A DNA stretch of 49,838 nt, taken from contig WOYY01000051.1 in the NCBI GenBank assembly GCA_011620555.1, positions 1-49,838 on the forward strand. The letters are read 5' to 3'. How positions within the stretch are numbered: position 1 is the first letter of the stretch; every line of letters starts with the position of its first letter. The notes beneath the pieces were generated by a model. That model had not been told where the DNA came from, did not search any database, and worked only from the letters and a program-made list of their open reading frames with translations. Shown piece by piece: positions 33,192 to 41,892 of the stretch. This DNA comes from Anaerolineaceae bacterium. Lineage in GTDB: Bacteria; Chloroflexota; Anaerolineae; Anaerolineales; Anaerolineaceae. The translations under genes were made by a program, and so were the position numbers.

Positions 33192-34748
33192 TCAGGGCGT
33201 GATCTCGACCACCACGCCGGCTTCCGCCCAGTTGTAGAGGTCCTCTGCGGCGGCCAGATCGAGGATGATGCAGCCATAGGAGGCGGGGGACCCCAAGGTG
33301 CTGGCCCAGAGGCGGGTGCCGCTGGAGAGCAGGGGCAGGCCGTGGATGCCGTTCATAAAGCCCGGCCAGGCCTCGTAGATGCCCATGAAGTGCGGCATGT
33401 AGAGGTCCCAGTTGGAGGCATAAGCGTTGATCTCGTGGGTCTGCACCTGGAAGACGCCCGCCATAGTGGGCGAACTGGCGATCCCGGTGCTGATGACGGA
33501 GGTGTTGCGGATTTCGCCGTTCTCGTAGACGGTCATCCGCTGGCTGCTGATATCCACCACGATCCGCTTATTGGGGATGACGGGCAGGGGCAGCAGGTCG
33601 TTTTTCGAGGGGATGGTCAGCACCATGCCAGCCTGGACGTTGGTCATCGTCAGGCCGTCGTTGGCTTCTAAGATCCGCCAGGTGGGCATACCCAGCTTGA
33701 GGGAGATCGACCAGAGGCTTTCGCCGCTGCTCACCTGGTAGGTGGTCGGGGCGTGCTGGACGATGACAAGGGGGGCTAGGCCGTTCTGCCAATCCTTGGC
33801 CACTTCGCTGGCGGTGACGCTGAAGGACAGCGAGCCGTCCTCGCTCAACGCGTTTTCCCAGCCAGCGATCAGTTCGGTCAACTCGTCGGGGTTCACTTTC
33901 CAGGAGACCTCGTGAGTCCCGGCATCCACAGCCACCCAATTCTGCTTGACCTCCAGCGGCACCGACCAGGTGGTGCGGCTGTCCGTGATCGGGTCATAGG
34001 CCGTCAGGGTCAGGTCTTCGGCCATGAGCGCTTCGATCTCGCCGAGGACGGGCGTCAGGTCCTTGACGAGGGGGGTCTGGTCGAGCATGCTCACCGCAAT
34101 GGATTGGTTGAGCAGGATCGGGTAGGCGTTGACAAAGAGGGTTTGCAGGGTGACGGGCAGGTCCAGGGTCTGTCCGGCAACGCCGCCGATGGCGACCCAC
34201 TCCCCGTTTTGATAAGCGATGGCGGCCTCCTGGGGCGCGACGGTCAGGTCAGCAGATAATTCTTCAAGGGTTTGGCGGGCCCGGGATTCATCAAAGTAGA
34301 TCACGGGCAGGACGGCCTGAGGTTCCCCGAAGATGGCGGCGGCGATCTCTTCCAGCGGGGTCGAGTCACGGCCAATGGCATAGGCGGCATCGGCCGTCGC
34401 CGCCGGGTCAATCCAGTAGCCCAGCTCGGCCGGCGAAACCACGAAGGCGACCTCCGGATCCGTGGGGTGCTGGAGCGTGATCAGGCGGGACTGGTTCCAG
34501 GTGCTGTCGATCCAGTCGATGGTCTCTTGATAAGACATCAGGCCCACCGGCTGATCAAAGAGGGTCACGCCCGGCAGGTTCCATTGCATCACCTGGAAGC
34601 TGATGATGGCCCCGCTCGCCAAAAGCAGCGGGATCAGGACGACCAGCGCACCCAAAGCGACCCACAATGCCGGTTTTGAATTCCTGCGGGGACGGGCGGT
34701 GGGTTGTTTTGGGAGGGGTTGGCTCTGGGCCTGGGTGGCGATTTGCAT
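33192..34748 (-). CDS. L,D-transpeptidase with LysM and YoaR-like domains
   Basis: 518-aa exported wall enzyme that forms or exchanges peptide crosslinks at diaminopimelate. A signal anchor is at about 27-50 (LWVALGALVVLIPLLLASG). Residues 60-330 contain two YoaR-like putative peptidoglycan-binding repeats. A LysM domain is at 336-380 (YQVSSGESLWSISLKLG). The YkuD catalytic domain is at 394-518, with His469 (MNGIHGLP) and nucleophile Cys493 (SPASYGCIILD). The start at ATG 34748 has AAGGA upstream and TATAAT 18 nt before; an in-frame extension to 34844 is rejected. Confidence 0.93.
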   Translation of the reverse strand: MQIATQAQSQPLPKQPTARPRRNSKPALWVALGALVVLIPLLLASGAIISFQVMQWNLPGVTLFDQPVGLMSYQETIDWIDSTWNQSRLITLQHPTDPEVAFVVSPAELGYWIDPAATADAAYAIGRDSTPLEEIAAAIFGEPQAVLPVIYFDESRARQTLEELSADLTVAPQEAAIAYQNGEWVAIGGVAGQTLDLPVTLQTLFVNAYPILLNQSIAVSMLDQTPLVKDLTPVLGEIEALMAEDLTLTAYDPITDSRTTWSVPLEVKQNWVAVDAGTHEVSWKVNPDELTELIAGWENALSEDGSLSFSVTASEVAKDWQNGLAPLVIVQHAPTTYQVSSGESLWSISLKLGMPTWRILEANDGLTMTNVQAGMVLTIPSKNDLLPLPVIPNKRIVVDISSQRMTVYENGEIRNTSVISTGIASSPTMAGVFQVQTHEINAYASNWDLYMPHFMGIYEAWPGFMNGIHGLPLLSSGTRLWASTLGSPASYGCIILDLAAAEDLYNWAEAGVVVEITP

Positions 34749-34869
34749 GCTTATTCCTTGTTTTAGATTATATCCTACCGCTAAAGACGCTAATTTTGCG
34801 CCGGGAGTTCCCGAAAAAGGATGGCGGTGCAGGCAGTGTGCCAAAGCGGATAGAATGGGGGGAACTTGT

Positions 34870-34917
34870 TATAATGAAATCGATCATCGGGTGAGCGCCT
34901 GTTTCAGGCTGTTCGCC
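34870..34917 (+). promoter_or_regulatory. Promoter and leader hairpin of the DUF2298 gene
   Basis: TATAAT at 34870-34875 lies 70 nt before the ATG. The leader folds into a 13-bp hairpin with one bulge (34889-34917). No T run follows the hairpin, so it is not an obvious terminator. Confidence 0.4.
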
Positions 34918-34945
34918 CATCCAAAGACCAAACAAGGACATTGCA

Positions 34946-37381
34946 ATGATTGGGCAAATGATCTTTTGGTACGTTTTGCTGGTTTTCCTGGGCTGGCTGA
35001 GCTTCCCGCTGACCTTCCGTCTGTTCCGCAAGGTGGCGGACCGGGGCTATGCGGTCAGCCGCATCCTGGGTTTATTGCTCTGGGGCTTCGGATTTTGGCT
35101 GCTGGCGAGCCTGGGGCTGCTGCAGAACCAGGCGGGCGCGATCATGCTGGTGTTGGCGCTCCTGGCCGCGGTTTCGGCCTGGTCGGGCTGGGGCCGGTGG
35201 CAGGCGATCTGGGATTGGGTGCGGACCAACTGGCAGGTGATTCTGGTGACGGAGCTGGTTTTCCTCGCCGCTTTTGGTTTCATGGTGGTGGTGCGCGGGG
35301 CCAACCCAGCCGCGACCGGCACCGAGAAGCCGATGGAACTGGCCTTTATCAACGCCATCCTCCATTCGGAGACCTTTCCGCCGCATGACCCCTGGCTCTC
35401 AGGGTATGCGATCTCTTATTACCATTTTGGCTACATCCTGGCGGCGATGCTCGCCAAGGTCACGGGCACAAGCGGCGGCGTGGCCTTCAACCTGATGTTG
35501 AGCGCGGTCTTTGCGATGAGCGCGGCCGGGGCCTATGGCGTGCTTCTGGACCTGCTGGCGGCCCGGCAGAAGGAGCCACAAGGAGTCAAGAAGTTCCTGG
35601 GCTGGGCGCTTTTGGGACCCGTCTTTCTGCTCTTTGTCAGCAACCTGGAAGCGATTTTGGAGATGGTGCACCAACTGGGGGTGGGCTGGGACCTGAGCAC
35701 CGGGACGTCCTCCTTCTGGCAATGGATCAACATTGAGGCCCTGCTGAATCCGCCCAGCGAGCCGCTGACGCTGGTCCCCCAGCGGTTCTGGTGGTGGTGG
35801 CAGGCCTCGCGGGTGGTGCAGGATATTGACCTGCTGGGCAATGTCAGTTCGCTCTCGCCGATTGATGAATTTCCGGCCTTTTCCTATGTGCTGGGCGACC
35901 TGCACCCGCATGTGCTGGTGATGCCGTTTGTGACTCTGGTGATTAATCTGGCCTTCAATATTTACCAGGGCGCGCTGGACACTGACCAGCCCACCCGTCT
36001 GCTGGGGATCGAGATTCCCTTCAAATGGGATCTGTTCTGGGTCAGCGCGGTCATTATGGGCGGTCTCATTTTTCTGAACACCTGGGACCTGCCGGTCTAT
36101 TTCTGCTTGTTGGTTGGGGCTTTTCTGATCCGCCAGGTGAGCCGTAAGGGCTGGTCGGGCGAGCGGATCTGGGAAGCGCTCACTCTGGCAATCCCGCTGG
36201 GTGGGGTGGCTTTGATCCTCTACCTGCCGTTTCTGATCAGTTTTCAATCTCAGGCGGGCGGCATCCTGCCGAACGTCTATTATCCGACCCGAGGTCTTTA
36301 CCTCTGGGTGATGTTCGGTACGCTGTGGGTCCCGATCTTCCTGTTCTTTGGCCGGCTCCGGCGCAAAAAGGCCCGGGCGGATTGGAAGTGGGGCGCGGTC
36401 CTGGTGGGCGGGCTGGTGTTGCTGCTGGCCGTGACCACGCTTGTACTGGGTTTGGCGGTTGCCCGGATGGATATCGGACAGCAGTTGATCGTCGAGCAAG
36501 GCCAGACTTCGGTTTGGGGCTTGCTCTCCGCCGCGCTGAGGCACCGCTTGCAGTATGGCGTGGGTCTGCTGACGCTGGTGGTCCTGCTGGTCAGCGGGCT
36601 GGCCTACCTGATCGGGTCGGTAAAGAAGGATGACCCCGCTGAGCCGTCCAAACCACGCGATCCTGAAGGCTTTGTCCTGCTGATGGTGGTGCTGGGCGGC
36701 TTGATGGTGATCGCGCCGGAATTTGTCTACCTGCGCGATAACTTCGGCACCCGGATGAACACCGTTTTCAAGTTCTATTACCAGGCCTGGATGCTCTGGT
36801 CGCTGGCGGCGGCCTATGCTTCGGTGGTTCTGCTGCGCAAGGGGTCAGTTTTTTCCCGAATTGTGATTGTATTGGTCACCTTGCTGGGCCTGGCCTATCC
36901 GGTGATGGCTTATCCGGATAAGACCGATGATTTTAACTACGCCGCGGGCTTCACTTTGGATGCGGGCAGCTATCTGGCGCTCTCTCAGCCGGATGAGGCG
37001 GACGCGATCGAGTGGCTTGCCGCCGCGGAGCCGGGCACGGTGGCGGAAGCGGTGGGTGGGCAGTATTCTTCCTATGCGCGGGTCGCCACGCTCTCCGGTC
37101 AGCCGACCGTCTTGGGATGGCCAGGCCACGAAGGCCAATGGCGGGGCGGCTACAGCGAAGTCGGGAACCGGGAAGCCGATATCCGCACGCTCTATGAGAC
37201 CGCCGATTGGGAGACCGCGCTGGGCATCCTCCGCCAATATGACATCCGCTACATCTTCATCGGCTCGCTTGAAAACAGCACCTACGCCGTCAACCCGCTC
37301 AAGTTCGAACAGGGCCTCGACCTCGGCTTCGCGCAGGGCGGCGTTCAGATTTTTGTTGTGCCCCAAACCCTGCTGGATTGA
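34946..37381 (+). CDS. DUF2298 (Chlor_Arch_YYY) multi-pass membrane protein
   Basis: 811-aa membrane protein with at least a dozen hydrophobic segments (for example FWYVLLVFLGWLSFPLTF, LLVGGLVLLLAVTTLVLGL). The family signature is present: TEKPMELAFINAILHSETFP, PWLSGYAISYYHFGY and YVLGDLHPHVLVMPF. DUF2298 was first noted in Chloroflexi and archaea; it resembles GT-C type glycosyltransferases in layout, but activity is unproven. A short soluble C-terminal part (about 690-811) contains PGTVAEAVGGQYSSYARVAT and RYIFIGSLE. The start could be 34946 or the nearby ATG at 34958. Confidence 0.88.
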   Translation: MIGQMIFWYVLLVFLGWLSFPLTFRLFRKVADRGYAVSRILGLLLWGFGFWLLASLGLLQNQAGAIMLVLALLAAVSAWSGWGRWQAIWDWVRTNWQVILVTELVFLAAFGFMVVVRGANPAATGTEKPMELAFINAILHSETFPPHDPWLSGYAISYYHFGYILAAMLAKVTGTSGGVAFNLMLSAVFAMSAAGAYGVLLDLLAARQKEPQGVKKFLGWALLGPVFLLFVSNLEAILEMVHQLGVGWDLSTGTSSFWQWINIEALLNPPSEPLTLVPQRFWWWWQASRVVQDIDLLGNVSSLSPIDEFPAFSYVLGDLHPHVLVMPFVTLVINLAFNIYQGALDTDQPTRLLGIEIPFKWDLFWVSAVIMGGLIFLNTWDLPVYFCLLVGAFLIRQVSRKGWSGERIWEALTLAIPLGGVALILYLPFLISFQSQAGGILPNVYYPTRGLYLWVMFGTLWVPIFLFFGRLRRKKARADWKWGAVLVGGLVLLLAVTTLVLGLAVARMDIGQQLIVEQGQTSVWGLLSAALRHRLQYGVGLLTLVVLLVSGLAYLIGSVKKDDPAEPSKPRDPEGFVLLMVVLGGLMVIAPEFVYLRDNFGTRMNTVFKFYYQAWMLWSLAAAYASVVLLRKGSVFSRIVIVLVTLLGLAYPVMAYPDKTDDFNYAAGFTLDAGSYLALSQPDEADAIEWLAAAEPGTVAEAVGGQYSSYARVATLSGQPTVLGWPGHEGQWRGGYSEVGNREADIRTLYETADWETALGILRQYDIRYIFIGSLENSTYAVNPLKFEQGLDLGFAQGGVQIFVVPQTLLD

Positions 37382-37460
37382 TGGCCGCGCCGCGCGGTTT
37401 GTGGTACGATGTTGCTACTGAAAACTTGAAATTTTAATGTTGGAAAGGTTTTATGGATCT

Positions 37461-38885
37461 ATGGTACGAACACGTTTCGCGCCCAGCCCAACGGGCTATA
37501 TGCACATCGGCAATCTGCGAACCGCATTGTATGCCTATCTGACCGCGCGGCGCCATCAGGGCGTTTTTATTTTGCGGATTGAAGACACCGACCAGGGCCG
37601 CAACATCCCTGAGGCCGTGGCCGCGATCTACAAAGGCTTGCAGCTGGCCGGTCTGGACTATGATGAAGGCCCGGACAAGGACGGCGGTTATGGCCCCTAT
37701 ATCCAATCTGAGCGCCTGCCGATCTATCAGGAACACGCCCAGCGGCTGCTCGAGATGGGCGCGGCCTTTCGCTGTTTCTGCAGGAAGGAAGATCAGCCGG
37801 AAGGCGATGACGCGCCGACCCGGCGGGACCCCTGCCGGCTGCTGACCCCCGCGCAGGTCGAAGAAAAAATGACGGCGGGCGAGTCCTTCGTGATCCGCCA
37901 GCGCATCCCGGACGGGGGCAGCACGACCTTTAGGGACCATGTCTATGGCGAGATAACGGTCGAGAATGCCCAGCTGGATGACCAGGTGCTGTTAAAGTCC
38001 GATGGATTCCCGACCTATAATTTCGCCAATGTGGTGGATGATCACCTGATGGCGATCTCGCATGTGATGCGCGGCCAGGAATACCTTTCTTCCACACCGA
38101 AATACAATCTGCTTTACCGGAACTTTGGCTGGGAGGTCCCTGAGTATGTCCATCTGCCGCTGATCGTCAAGGAGGATGGCACCAAGTTCAGCAAACGCCT
38201 GGGCGACCCTTCTTTTGAGGACCTGGTGAAAATGGGCTACCTGCCCGAGGCGATCGTCAATTACATTGCCCTGTTGGGCTGGTCCCCGGGCAACGATCAG
38301 GAATTCTTCACCCTGGCGGAACTGGAAAAAGTCTTCTCGATTGACCGGATCAATAAGTCCAGCGCGGCTTTCTCCTTTGACAAGCTGACCTGGCTGAATG
38401 GCGAACACATCCGGGCGCTCTCATTGGAGGCTTTTCACGAACTGGCTTTGGCCTATTACCCGCCGGAACTGGCGGATTACGATACTTTAAAGATCAGCGA
38501 GCTGCTGCAGGTGCGGACCGAAAAGCTGACCGAGATCCCCGAGATGGTGACCTTTTTCGCCGCCGTGCCGGATTACGACGTTGAGCTTTACATCCACGAC
38601 AAATCCAAATCGGACCTGGCCACCAGCCTGGCTGTGCTGAAGGGTGTCCTGCCGCTGCTGGCGGAGATCAAGACTTTTAACAACGACAACCTCTTCCTGA
38701 TGCTGAAGCAGTTTGGCAAGGAAAACGGCTTTAAGACCGGGACGGTGATGTGGCCGATCCGGACGGCCTTGTCGGGCGTTCCGGCCACGCCGGGCGGTGC
38801 GACCGCTCTCGCCGAGATCCTTGGCCGCGAGGAGACCCTGCGCCGGGTGGCGGCCGGGATTGCCAAGCTGGAAGCCGCCGTGTAA
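37461..38885 (+). CDS. gltX: Glutamate--tRNA ligase
   Basis: Class I synthetase charging tRNA-Glu (474 aa from ATG 37461; an in-frame ATG at 37437 adds eight residues). The N-terminus VRTRFAPSPTGYMHIGNLRT contains the HIGH-type motif, and KFSKRLGDPSF is the KMSKS-type loop. RFCRKED-like Cys residues of a zinc site appear in CFCRKEDQ and DPCRLL. The C-terminal helical anticodon-binding domain is complete. GGAAAGG at 37441 fits the later start. The gene ends with a strong terminator. Confidence 0.97.
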   Translation: MVRTRFAPSPTGYMHIGNLRTALYAYLTARRHQGVFILRIEDTDQGRNIPEAVAAIYKGLQLAGLDYDEGPDKDGGYGPYIQSERLPIYQEHAQRLLEMGAAFRCFCRKEDQPEGDDAPTRRDPCRLLTPAQVEEKMTAGESFVIRQRIPDGGSTTFRDHVYGEITVENAQLDDQVLLKSDGFPTYNFANVVDDHLMAISHVMRGQEYLSSTPKYNLLYRNFGWEVPEYVHLPLIVKEDGTKFSKRLGDPSFEDLVKMGYLPEAIVNYIALLGWSPGNDQEFFTLAELEKVFSIDRINKSSAAFSFDKLTWLNGEHIRALSLEAFHELALAYYPPELADYDTLKISELLQVRTEKLTEIPEMVTFFAAVPDYDVELYIHDKSKSDLATSLAVLKGVLPLLAEIKTFNNDNLFLMLKQFGKENGFKTGTVMWPIRTALSGVPATPGGATALAEILGREETLRRVAAGIAKLEAAV

Positions 38886-38905
38886 GATTCCCAATTGAAA
38901 TTGAG

Positions 38906-38939
38906 AAACCGCCAGAGTGTGTTTCGTCTGGCGGTTTTT
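38906..38939 (+). terminator. Intrinsic terminator after gltX
   Basis: An 11-bp stem (38906-38916 with 38927-38937) followed by T residues, 21 nt after the gltX stop. Confidence 0.9.
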
Positions 38940-39022
38940 GATTCAATTAAGGCTGCCCCTTGCTCTCAAAAGGGACTGCGTCGCATTGGTCTTTGAGGGG
39001 AAAGCTTTGACTTTGTGAAGAT

Positions 39023-39047
39023 GTCACGTGCGCTCGCGGTACGTGAC
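39023..39047. repeat. Short palindrome near the end of the MerR-TipAS gene
   Basis: GTCACGT (39023-39029) and ACGTGAC (39041-39047) form a 7-bp stem. It lies 16 nt past the stop of the leftward MerR gene, without a T run. It may mark the transcript end. Confidence 0.35.
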
Positions 39048-39063
39048 CGCCGTTTTGAACCCC

Positions 39064-39753
39064 TTATTTGTTTTCCAAAACGGCGTCGGCATAGATATTC
39101 ATCGCCTTTTGCGGGAAGTCCGCCAGGCCGGGCGCAACCTTGTCATCATTGGCGCGGAATTCGGGGTGGCTGGTGTAGAGTTCGCCCAGGCCGCGAAAGT
39201 TCTTCGCCGAAACGGGATAGAAATGCTCGACCCCGGCGTGCTGCTGGGCGGCGAAGGCCTGCACTTCCGGGTCCGCGGGGCCCCGGTCCATCAGCGCGGC
39301 CAGCCCTGCGGAGATCGCCTGGCCTTCAGTTTTCACCGCGGCCCATTCGGCCTTGCTCAGTTTGCGAGCATTGCGGTTCGTCAGGGCGACGATCTCGGGA
39401 TCATAGGTTTTCCGCACTTCCTTCTGATAGCGTTCAATGGTCTTCTGATCGAATCCTTCATAAAGTTCTGCATCTGTCAGGGGCATACTGTTCTCCTCCT
39501 GTAAATTTTGAATGGTCTTCTCCAGGGTGGATTGGAGCGTTTGAAGTTGTTTGATCCGCAGCCCGAGATTGTGGTGGTGCTGCAAGCGCAGCAGGTCTTC
39601 CCGGCCGTAGCGGCGGTCATCGTTCCCGAAGTCTCGGGTGCCGGGGTGCAGCAGACCGGTCTGCTCATAGTGGTGCAGCGTCCGGACGCTGACACTAGCC
39701 AATTTGGCCAGTTCGCCGATGGTATAGGTTCTTTCGATCTCACGTGTGAGCAA
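39064..39753 (-). CDS. MerR-family regulator with TipAS domain
   Basis: 229-aa transcription factor. Residues about 9-78 are a MerR winged helix (YTIGELAKLASVSVRTLHHY, then DRRYGREDLLRLQHHHNLG) followed by a dimerisation coiled coil. The C-terminal 130 residues match the TipAS antibiotic-recognition domain (YEGFDQKTIERYQKEVRKTY, HFYPVSAKNFRGLGELYTS). In Streptomyces TipAL binds thiopeptides and activates multidrug genes; the ligand here is unknown. Start is TTG at 39753. A TTGACC...TACATC promoter lies directly upstream, with its -10 ending 5 nt before the TTG, so the mRNA may be leaderless. Confidence 0.88.
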   Translation of the reverse strand: MLTREIERTYTIGELAKLASVSVRTLHHYEQTGLLHPGTRDFGNDDRRYGREDLLRLQHHHNLGLRIKQLQTLQSTLEKTIQNLQEENSMPLTDAELYEGFDQKTIERYQKEVRKTYDPEIVALTNRNARKLSKAEWAAVKTEGQAISAGLAALMDRGPADPEVQAFAAQQHAGVEHFYPVSAKNFRGLGELYTSHPEFRANDDKVAPGLADFPQKAMNIYADAVLENK

Positions 39754-39758
39754 AGGGG

Positions 39759-39786
39759 GATGTACCCTGCCGTGAGGTGAAGGTCA
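39759..39786 (-). promoter_or_regulatory. Promoter with imperfect dyad upstream of the MerR-TipAS gene
   Basis: On the minus strand TTGACC and TACATC are separated by 17 nt. The spacer contains an imperfect ACC...GGT dyad of the kind bound by MerR-family proteins, suggesting autoregulation. Confidence 0.4.
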
Positions 39787-39847
39787 AGGGCTTGAGGTTA
39801 TGCAACGCGGCCTACAGGGGTTTTGTTGTTGACCTATGGGCCTGGTG

Positions 39848-40888
39848 TCAGCTCTGCAGATAGGGGTCAAAGATGCTGCGGACGAAGCTCAGGTCGGTGT
39901 AGAGCTGGAACTTGCGGAAGGTATCGGGGTTTTTGACCAAATGTTCACCGCGTTGATACTGCACCCAGGCCATCGCACTCCAGGCCACGGCCCGCAGGCA
40001 GTTGAAAGGATCGCGCAGGCGGGTCCGCTCTTCAATCGTATCCCGCAGATGGGGGTCGGCGATGGCGGCTTGATAGGCAGCCATCATCCGGGCCTGGTCC
40101 TCAGCAGTGAGGCGCTGATCTGTTTTCCAGAGGGTGGTGGTGGGGACGCGGAAATGGGAGAGATCGTGTGAGGGGTCGCCCCACATTGGCTTGTCCCAGT
40201 CCACCAGGTGGATCGTGCCAGCTGTCCGGTTCAGGATCCAGTTGGTATTGTTGACGTCGGTGTTGATCACACATTGCCAGGGGTCCCGCAGGAAATAGGT
40301 TTCCCGCTGGCGGGCGGTCTCCGCCCAGTCCAGGACTTCGCGGAGGTAGGCGCTCAGGTCCGGGTCGGCGAGGTCCGACTCCAGATAGACGGACAACATC
40401 TCCTGGCAATGGGTCAGGGTCTGGGTCAGGGGGTGTACCTCCCGGATCAGGTGGTTCTTTTCCGGGGGGATTTGGAGCTGGTGGTAGCGGGCCATCAGTT
40501 GGGCGGCGGCGGACAGGTCCCGCCGGTAATCCAGAAATTCACCGGGGCAGTAGGCCATCCCGAGCACGCCGTAGGGCAGGTGGGTCAGGCTGGCATCGAG
40601 GAAGTAGGGCTGGGGGGCGACCCCGCTGGGGGCCAGCAGAGCGAGCGTCTGGTATTCATAGGTGATCTGGTCGGGGTTGCTCAGGCCGATCTCGGAGCGT
40701 GAATTGACCCGCAGCACCCAATGAAAATTGCCTTGGCCGACGAGAAAATTCAGGTTGTATTCCCCCTGGGCGAGCGGCGTGACCTCAAAAGGGCGATCCG
40801 CGCGCCAATTCGGGATGCCGGTCGGCTGGGCTTCCTGCAAATATTGGACAGCCTGGGGGAGAAAGGTTTGAATTGAGAGATCGAACAT
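39848..40888 (-). CDS. Aminoglycoside-phosphotransferase-like kinase
   Basis: 346-aa protein of the APH/choline-kinase fold, predicted to phosphorylate a small molecule. The N-lobe has EYNLNFLVGQGNFHWVLRVN (nucleotide loop and Lys/Arg strand). The catalytic loop reads CVINTDVNNTNWIL, and the metal-binding segment VDWDKPMWGDPSHDLSHF. The usual loop is HxDxxxxN; here Asp and the second Asn are kept but His is replaced by Asn. Substrate cannot be inferred. It begins 32 nt after a minus-strand TATAAT (40921-40926) with no clear ribosome-binding site. Convergent neighbours offer no pathway hint. Confidence 0.72.
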   Translation of the reverse strand: MFDLSIQTFLPQAVQYLQEAQPTGIPNWRADRPFEVTPLAQGEYNLNFLVGQGNFHWVLRVNSRSEIGLSNPDQITYEYQTLALLAPSGVAPQPYFLDASLTHLPYGVLGMAYCPGEFLDYRRDLSAAAQLMARYHQLQIPPEKNHLIREVHPLTQTLTHCQEMLSVYLESDLADPDLSAYLREVLDWAETARQRETYFLRDPWQCVINTDVNNTNWILNRTAGTIHLVDWDKPMWGDPSHDLSHFRVPTTTLWKTDQRLTAEDQARMMAAYQAAIADPHLRDTIEERTRLRDPFNCLRAVAWSAMAWVQYQRGEHLVKNPDTFRKFQLYTDLSFVRSIFDPYLQS

Positions 40889-40966
40889 GGCAGGGCCTGG
40901 GTTGGAGGAGGTTGAATCCGATTATAGCAGGAAAGCCTCCCTTGTCCCAGCCGAATGAAAAATGCG

Positions 40967-40972
40967 TATAAT
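40967..40972 (+). promoter_or_regulatory. -10 box of the nucleotidyltransferase gene
   Basis: TATAAT 62 nt before the ATG at 41035. An AGGAGG ribosome-binding site lies 5 nt before that ATG and decides the start. Confidence 0.5.
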
Positions 40973-41034
40973 CTACCTAAGCAATCCGTTGGTTTTCTGC
41001 GTTATGTCTGTCAAGGGGATCACAGGAGGCCCAG

Positions 41035-41889
41035 ATGTCTCAGGAAAAAGTCAGCCCATATCCGGTCTTTGTGATGTGCGGCCGGGATGCCACCCGCCGG
41101 AAGATGATGATCGCGCTGGACCCGGAAGGCCGGTACAAGTCCAAGGCTTTGCTGCCTTTCCTCGGGAAAAGGCTGATCGAATGGCAGCTCAGCGCCCTGG
41201 CCCAGTCCCCCTATGTGGGGAAGATCTATCTCCTGGGCCTGACGGCAGAGGAATTCACCCCGGAGCAGGCGGTCGAATTCGTTCCGGTGGATGCCACCGC
41301 CGATGTCTCCGAGAAGTTCAGCGTGGGGCTGGATTACCTCGAATCCCAGGGCGAGTCCCCTGAAATGGTGGTGATCAGCTCCTGCGATGCGCCCGGCGTG
41401 CGGACGGCGCAGGTCAACCAATTCCTGGAGGCCATCGCGGCTCAACCCGGTTTGGATTTTGCGCTCTCACTGGTGCCGGAGGATGTGATGGAGGCGGCTT
41501 TCCCCGGTTCGGGCCGGGTGGTGGGACGCTTCAGCGACCAGCAGGTGATCCCGGGCGAGCTTTACGCGCTCAGCCCGCGGATGATCCGGATGCAGCGGGC
41601 TGTGATCGCCGAGCTGAACCAGCGCCGCCTCAGGATTAACCGGGAGAAGCGGCGGATTGGGATGGCCCCCATGCTCAACTTTATCGCCAGGAAGCCCAAA
41701 ACCTGGCCCCTTTTGGCGAAATACGGGCTGGGTCTGGCAACCTTAACTGAGGGCGAGCGCACGCTGGGCGCGGCGTTTGACTGCCGGATCAAGGCTGTCA
41801 TTATCCCCGATGCCGGGTTTGGGATGGATATGGACCTGCCGGGGGATTACGAGCGGCTGGAAGCCTTTATCGCGCAATCCCAGACCTGA
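41035..41889 (+). CDS. NTP transferase-like protein (GT-A/MobA-like fold)
   Basis: 284-aa predicted nucleotidyltransferase. It has a variant N-terminal nucleotide-binding segment (PVFVMCGRDATRRKMMI), the conserved Lys/Pro segment KALLPFLGKRLIEWQLSALA, and an acidic metal site in MVVISSCDAPGVRTAQVNQF. The C-terminal part (MGMDMDLPGDYERLEAFI-like ending) is typical of MobA/IspD-type enzymes, where D.D..PEDY closes the site. The canonical GG-x-G-x-R loop is not clean, so the substrate is open: sugar-nucleotide, molybdopterin and other roles are possible. It converges with acnA. Confidence 0.65.
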   Translation: MSQEKVSPYPVFVMCGRDATRRKMMIALDPEGRYKSKALLPFLGKRLIEWQLSALAQSPYVGKIYLLGLTAEEFTPEQAVEFVPVDATADVSEKFSVGLDYLESQGESPEMVVISSCDAPGVRTAQVNQFLEAIAAQPGLDFALSLVPEDVMEAAFPGSGRVVGRFSDQQVIPGELYALSPRMIRMQRAVIAELNQRRLRINREKRRIGMAPMLNFIARKPKTWPLLAKYGLGLATLTEGERTLGAAFDCRIKAVIIPDAGFGMDMDLPGDYERLEAFIAQSQT

Positions 41890-41892
41890 TCT

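Noticed and set aside
34874-34894. Tiny upstream frame (six codons) in the DUF2298 leader
   Set aside because: Its ATG overlaps the -10 box, so it would not be transcribed as part of the leader.
35399-36544. 381-codon open frame on the minus strand
   Set aside because: Antisense shadow of the DUF2298 gene; Gln/His/Pro-rich noise.
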